Origin: Rhodobacterales bacterium
Lineage (GTDB): Bacteria > Pseudomonadota > Alphaproteobacteria > Rhodobacterales > Rhodobacteraceae
Length of the DNA stretch: 21,666 bases
Direction: 5' to 3'
NCBI GenBank assembly: GCA_013298675.1
Contig: JAAFIJ010000008.1
Span: forward strand, 1 to 21,666
Shown: one piece after another, positions 21,224-21,666 of the stretch
Numbering within the stretch: position 1 is the stretch's first letter
Layout: the number at the start of each line of letters is the position of its first letter
Translations under genes and position numbers: made by a program
The notes under the pieces: generated by a model
The model's input: the letters and a program-made list of their open reading frames with translations, nothing else
Database searches by the model: none
What the model was told of the DNA's origin: nothing

Positions 21224-21666
21224 ATGTACAATTGGGACGAAATTCGAACCGCTTTTCACGTGGCTCGCCTTGGCACTGTTTCAGGTGCGGCGGATATGAT
21301 GGGTGTCCACCACGCCACTGTTATCCGCCACATCGACGCTTTGGAAAAGCAACTGGGGGCAAAGCTGTTTCAACGCCACGCGCGTGGCTACACCCCGACT
21401 GAGGCTGGTCGCGACCTGTTGTCGGTGGCCCAAACCACCGACGAGCAATTCTCACAACTTGCCAGCCGGATCAAAGGCCATGGCGAGACGGTCAGCGGAG
21501 AGTTGGTGATCACCTCTATCACCGGGTTTTCGGGCATGTTGGTGCCGGTGCTGGCTGGGTTTCAGGCGCTTTACCCTGATTTGACTGTCAGATTTCTGAC
21601 CGATATGCGTGTCTACCGGCTAGACTACGGCGAGGCGCATGTGGCCATCCGCGCCGGCGTCATCCC
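21224..21666 (+). CDS. LysR-family transcriptional regulator, N-terminal part
   Basis: An open frame of 147 codons that runs off the window. It starts with a LysR winged helix: WDEIRTAFHVARLGTVSGAA (4-23), recognition helix HHATVIRHIDALEKQLGAKL (30-49), wing FQRHARGYTPTEAG (50-63). A coiled linker follows, then the beginning of the effector domain (GELVITSITGFSGMLVPVL). AGGGG lies 6 nt before the ATG. LysR proteins usually control a divergent gene and themselves; the divergent neighbour here is the AAA+ ATPase, so a regulatory link is possible but not shown. The effector cannot be inferred. Confidence 0.9.
   Translation, partial: MYNWDEIRTAFHVARLGTVSGAADMMGVHHATVIRHIDALEKQLGAKLFQRHARGYTPTEAGRDLLSVAQTTDEQFSQLASRIKGHGETVSGELVITSITGFSGMLVPVLAGFQALYPDLTVRFLTDMRVYRLDYGEAHVAIRAGVI

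Overview
The window looks like a chromosomal, housekeeping-rich segment of an alphaproteobacterium of the Rhodobacterales (Roseobacter/Rhodobacter type). Three things point there: a stand-alone F0 ATP synthase cluster with two b-type subunits (atpI-atpB-atpE-atpF'-atpF) and no F1 genes beside it, a MipZ division-site ATPase, and an ffh/rpsP/rimM/trmD/rplS/rpmE translation neighbourhood. GC content is moderately high except for a strikingly AT-rich gap near 21.0-21.15 kb. No rRNA, tRNA, CRISPR array, IS element or integrase was seen.

Layout. 1-0.9 kb (-): endonuclease III (nth), coupled by an ATGA overlap to a PfkB-type sugar/nucleoside kinase cut by the window edge. 1.0-3.5 kb (+): an AraC-MGMT DNA-repair protein, an OmpA-family lipoprotein with a clear terminator, and a PdhR-like GntR regulator. 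A bidirectional terminator separates the regulator from the convergent F0 operon (3.58-6.16 kb, -). 6.36-9.4 kb: an orphan ArsR regulator, malonyl-CoA synthetase (matB, -), a 54-aa unknown protein (+) and mipZ (-). 9.5-10.1 kb (-): rplS-rpmE with its own promoter, a leader of about 200 nt and a terminator. 10.58-12.9 kb (+): pnuC-nadR (nicotinamide riboside uptake and conversion to NAD) and a GNAT acetyltransferase, which separate rplS-rpmE from trmD. 12.9-19.6 kb (-): one long co-directional block read as ffh, three GNAT acetyltransferases, chorismate mutase, rpsP, bluB, rimM, a membrane protein that appears frameshifted, and trmD. 19.8-21.0 kb (-): an Orc1/Cdc6-like AAA+ ATPase. 21.2 kb to the end (+): a truncated LysR regulator, divergent from the ATPase.

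How the genes relate. The ffh-to-trmD block joins co-translational protein targeting (Ffh), ribosome assembly (S16, RimM) and tRNA modification (TrmD) with metabolic genes (chorismate mutase, BluB) and three tandem RimJ/RimL-like acetyltransferases. Every junction from ffh through the three GNATs to chorismate mutase is a 4-nt ATGA overlap, so translation is probably coupled. The F0 cluster makes the membrane proton channel and would need F1 genes located elsewhere. PnuC and NadR form a compact two-gene NAD salvage route.

Points most worth a second look are: the triple GNAT chain in the ffh operon; a perfect 15-bp tandem duplication at the bluB/rimM junction that creates a four-codon minicistron; the apparent frameshift in the membrane gene upstream of trmD; two ACTAGT-centred palindromes 33 bp apart in the AT-rich gap between the ATPase and LysR genes; PdhR-like half-sites flanking the -10 element of the GntR gene; and a hairpin just after atpE. 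No clearly new multi-gene defence or mobile system was found.
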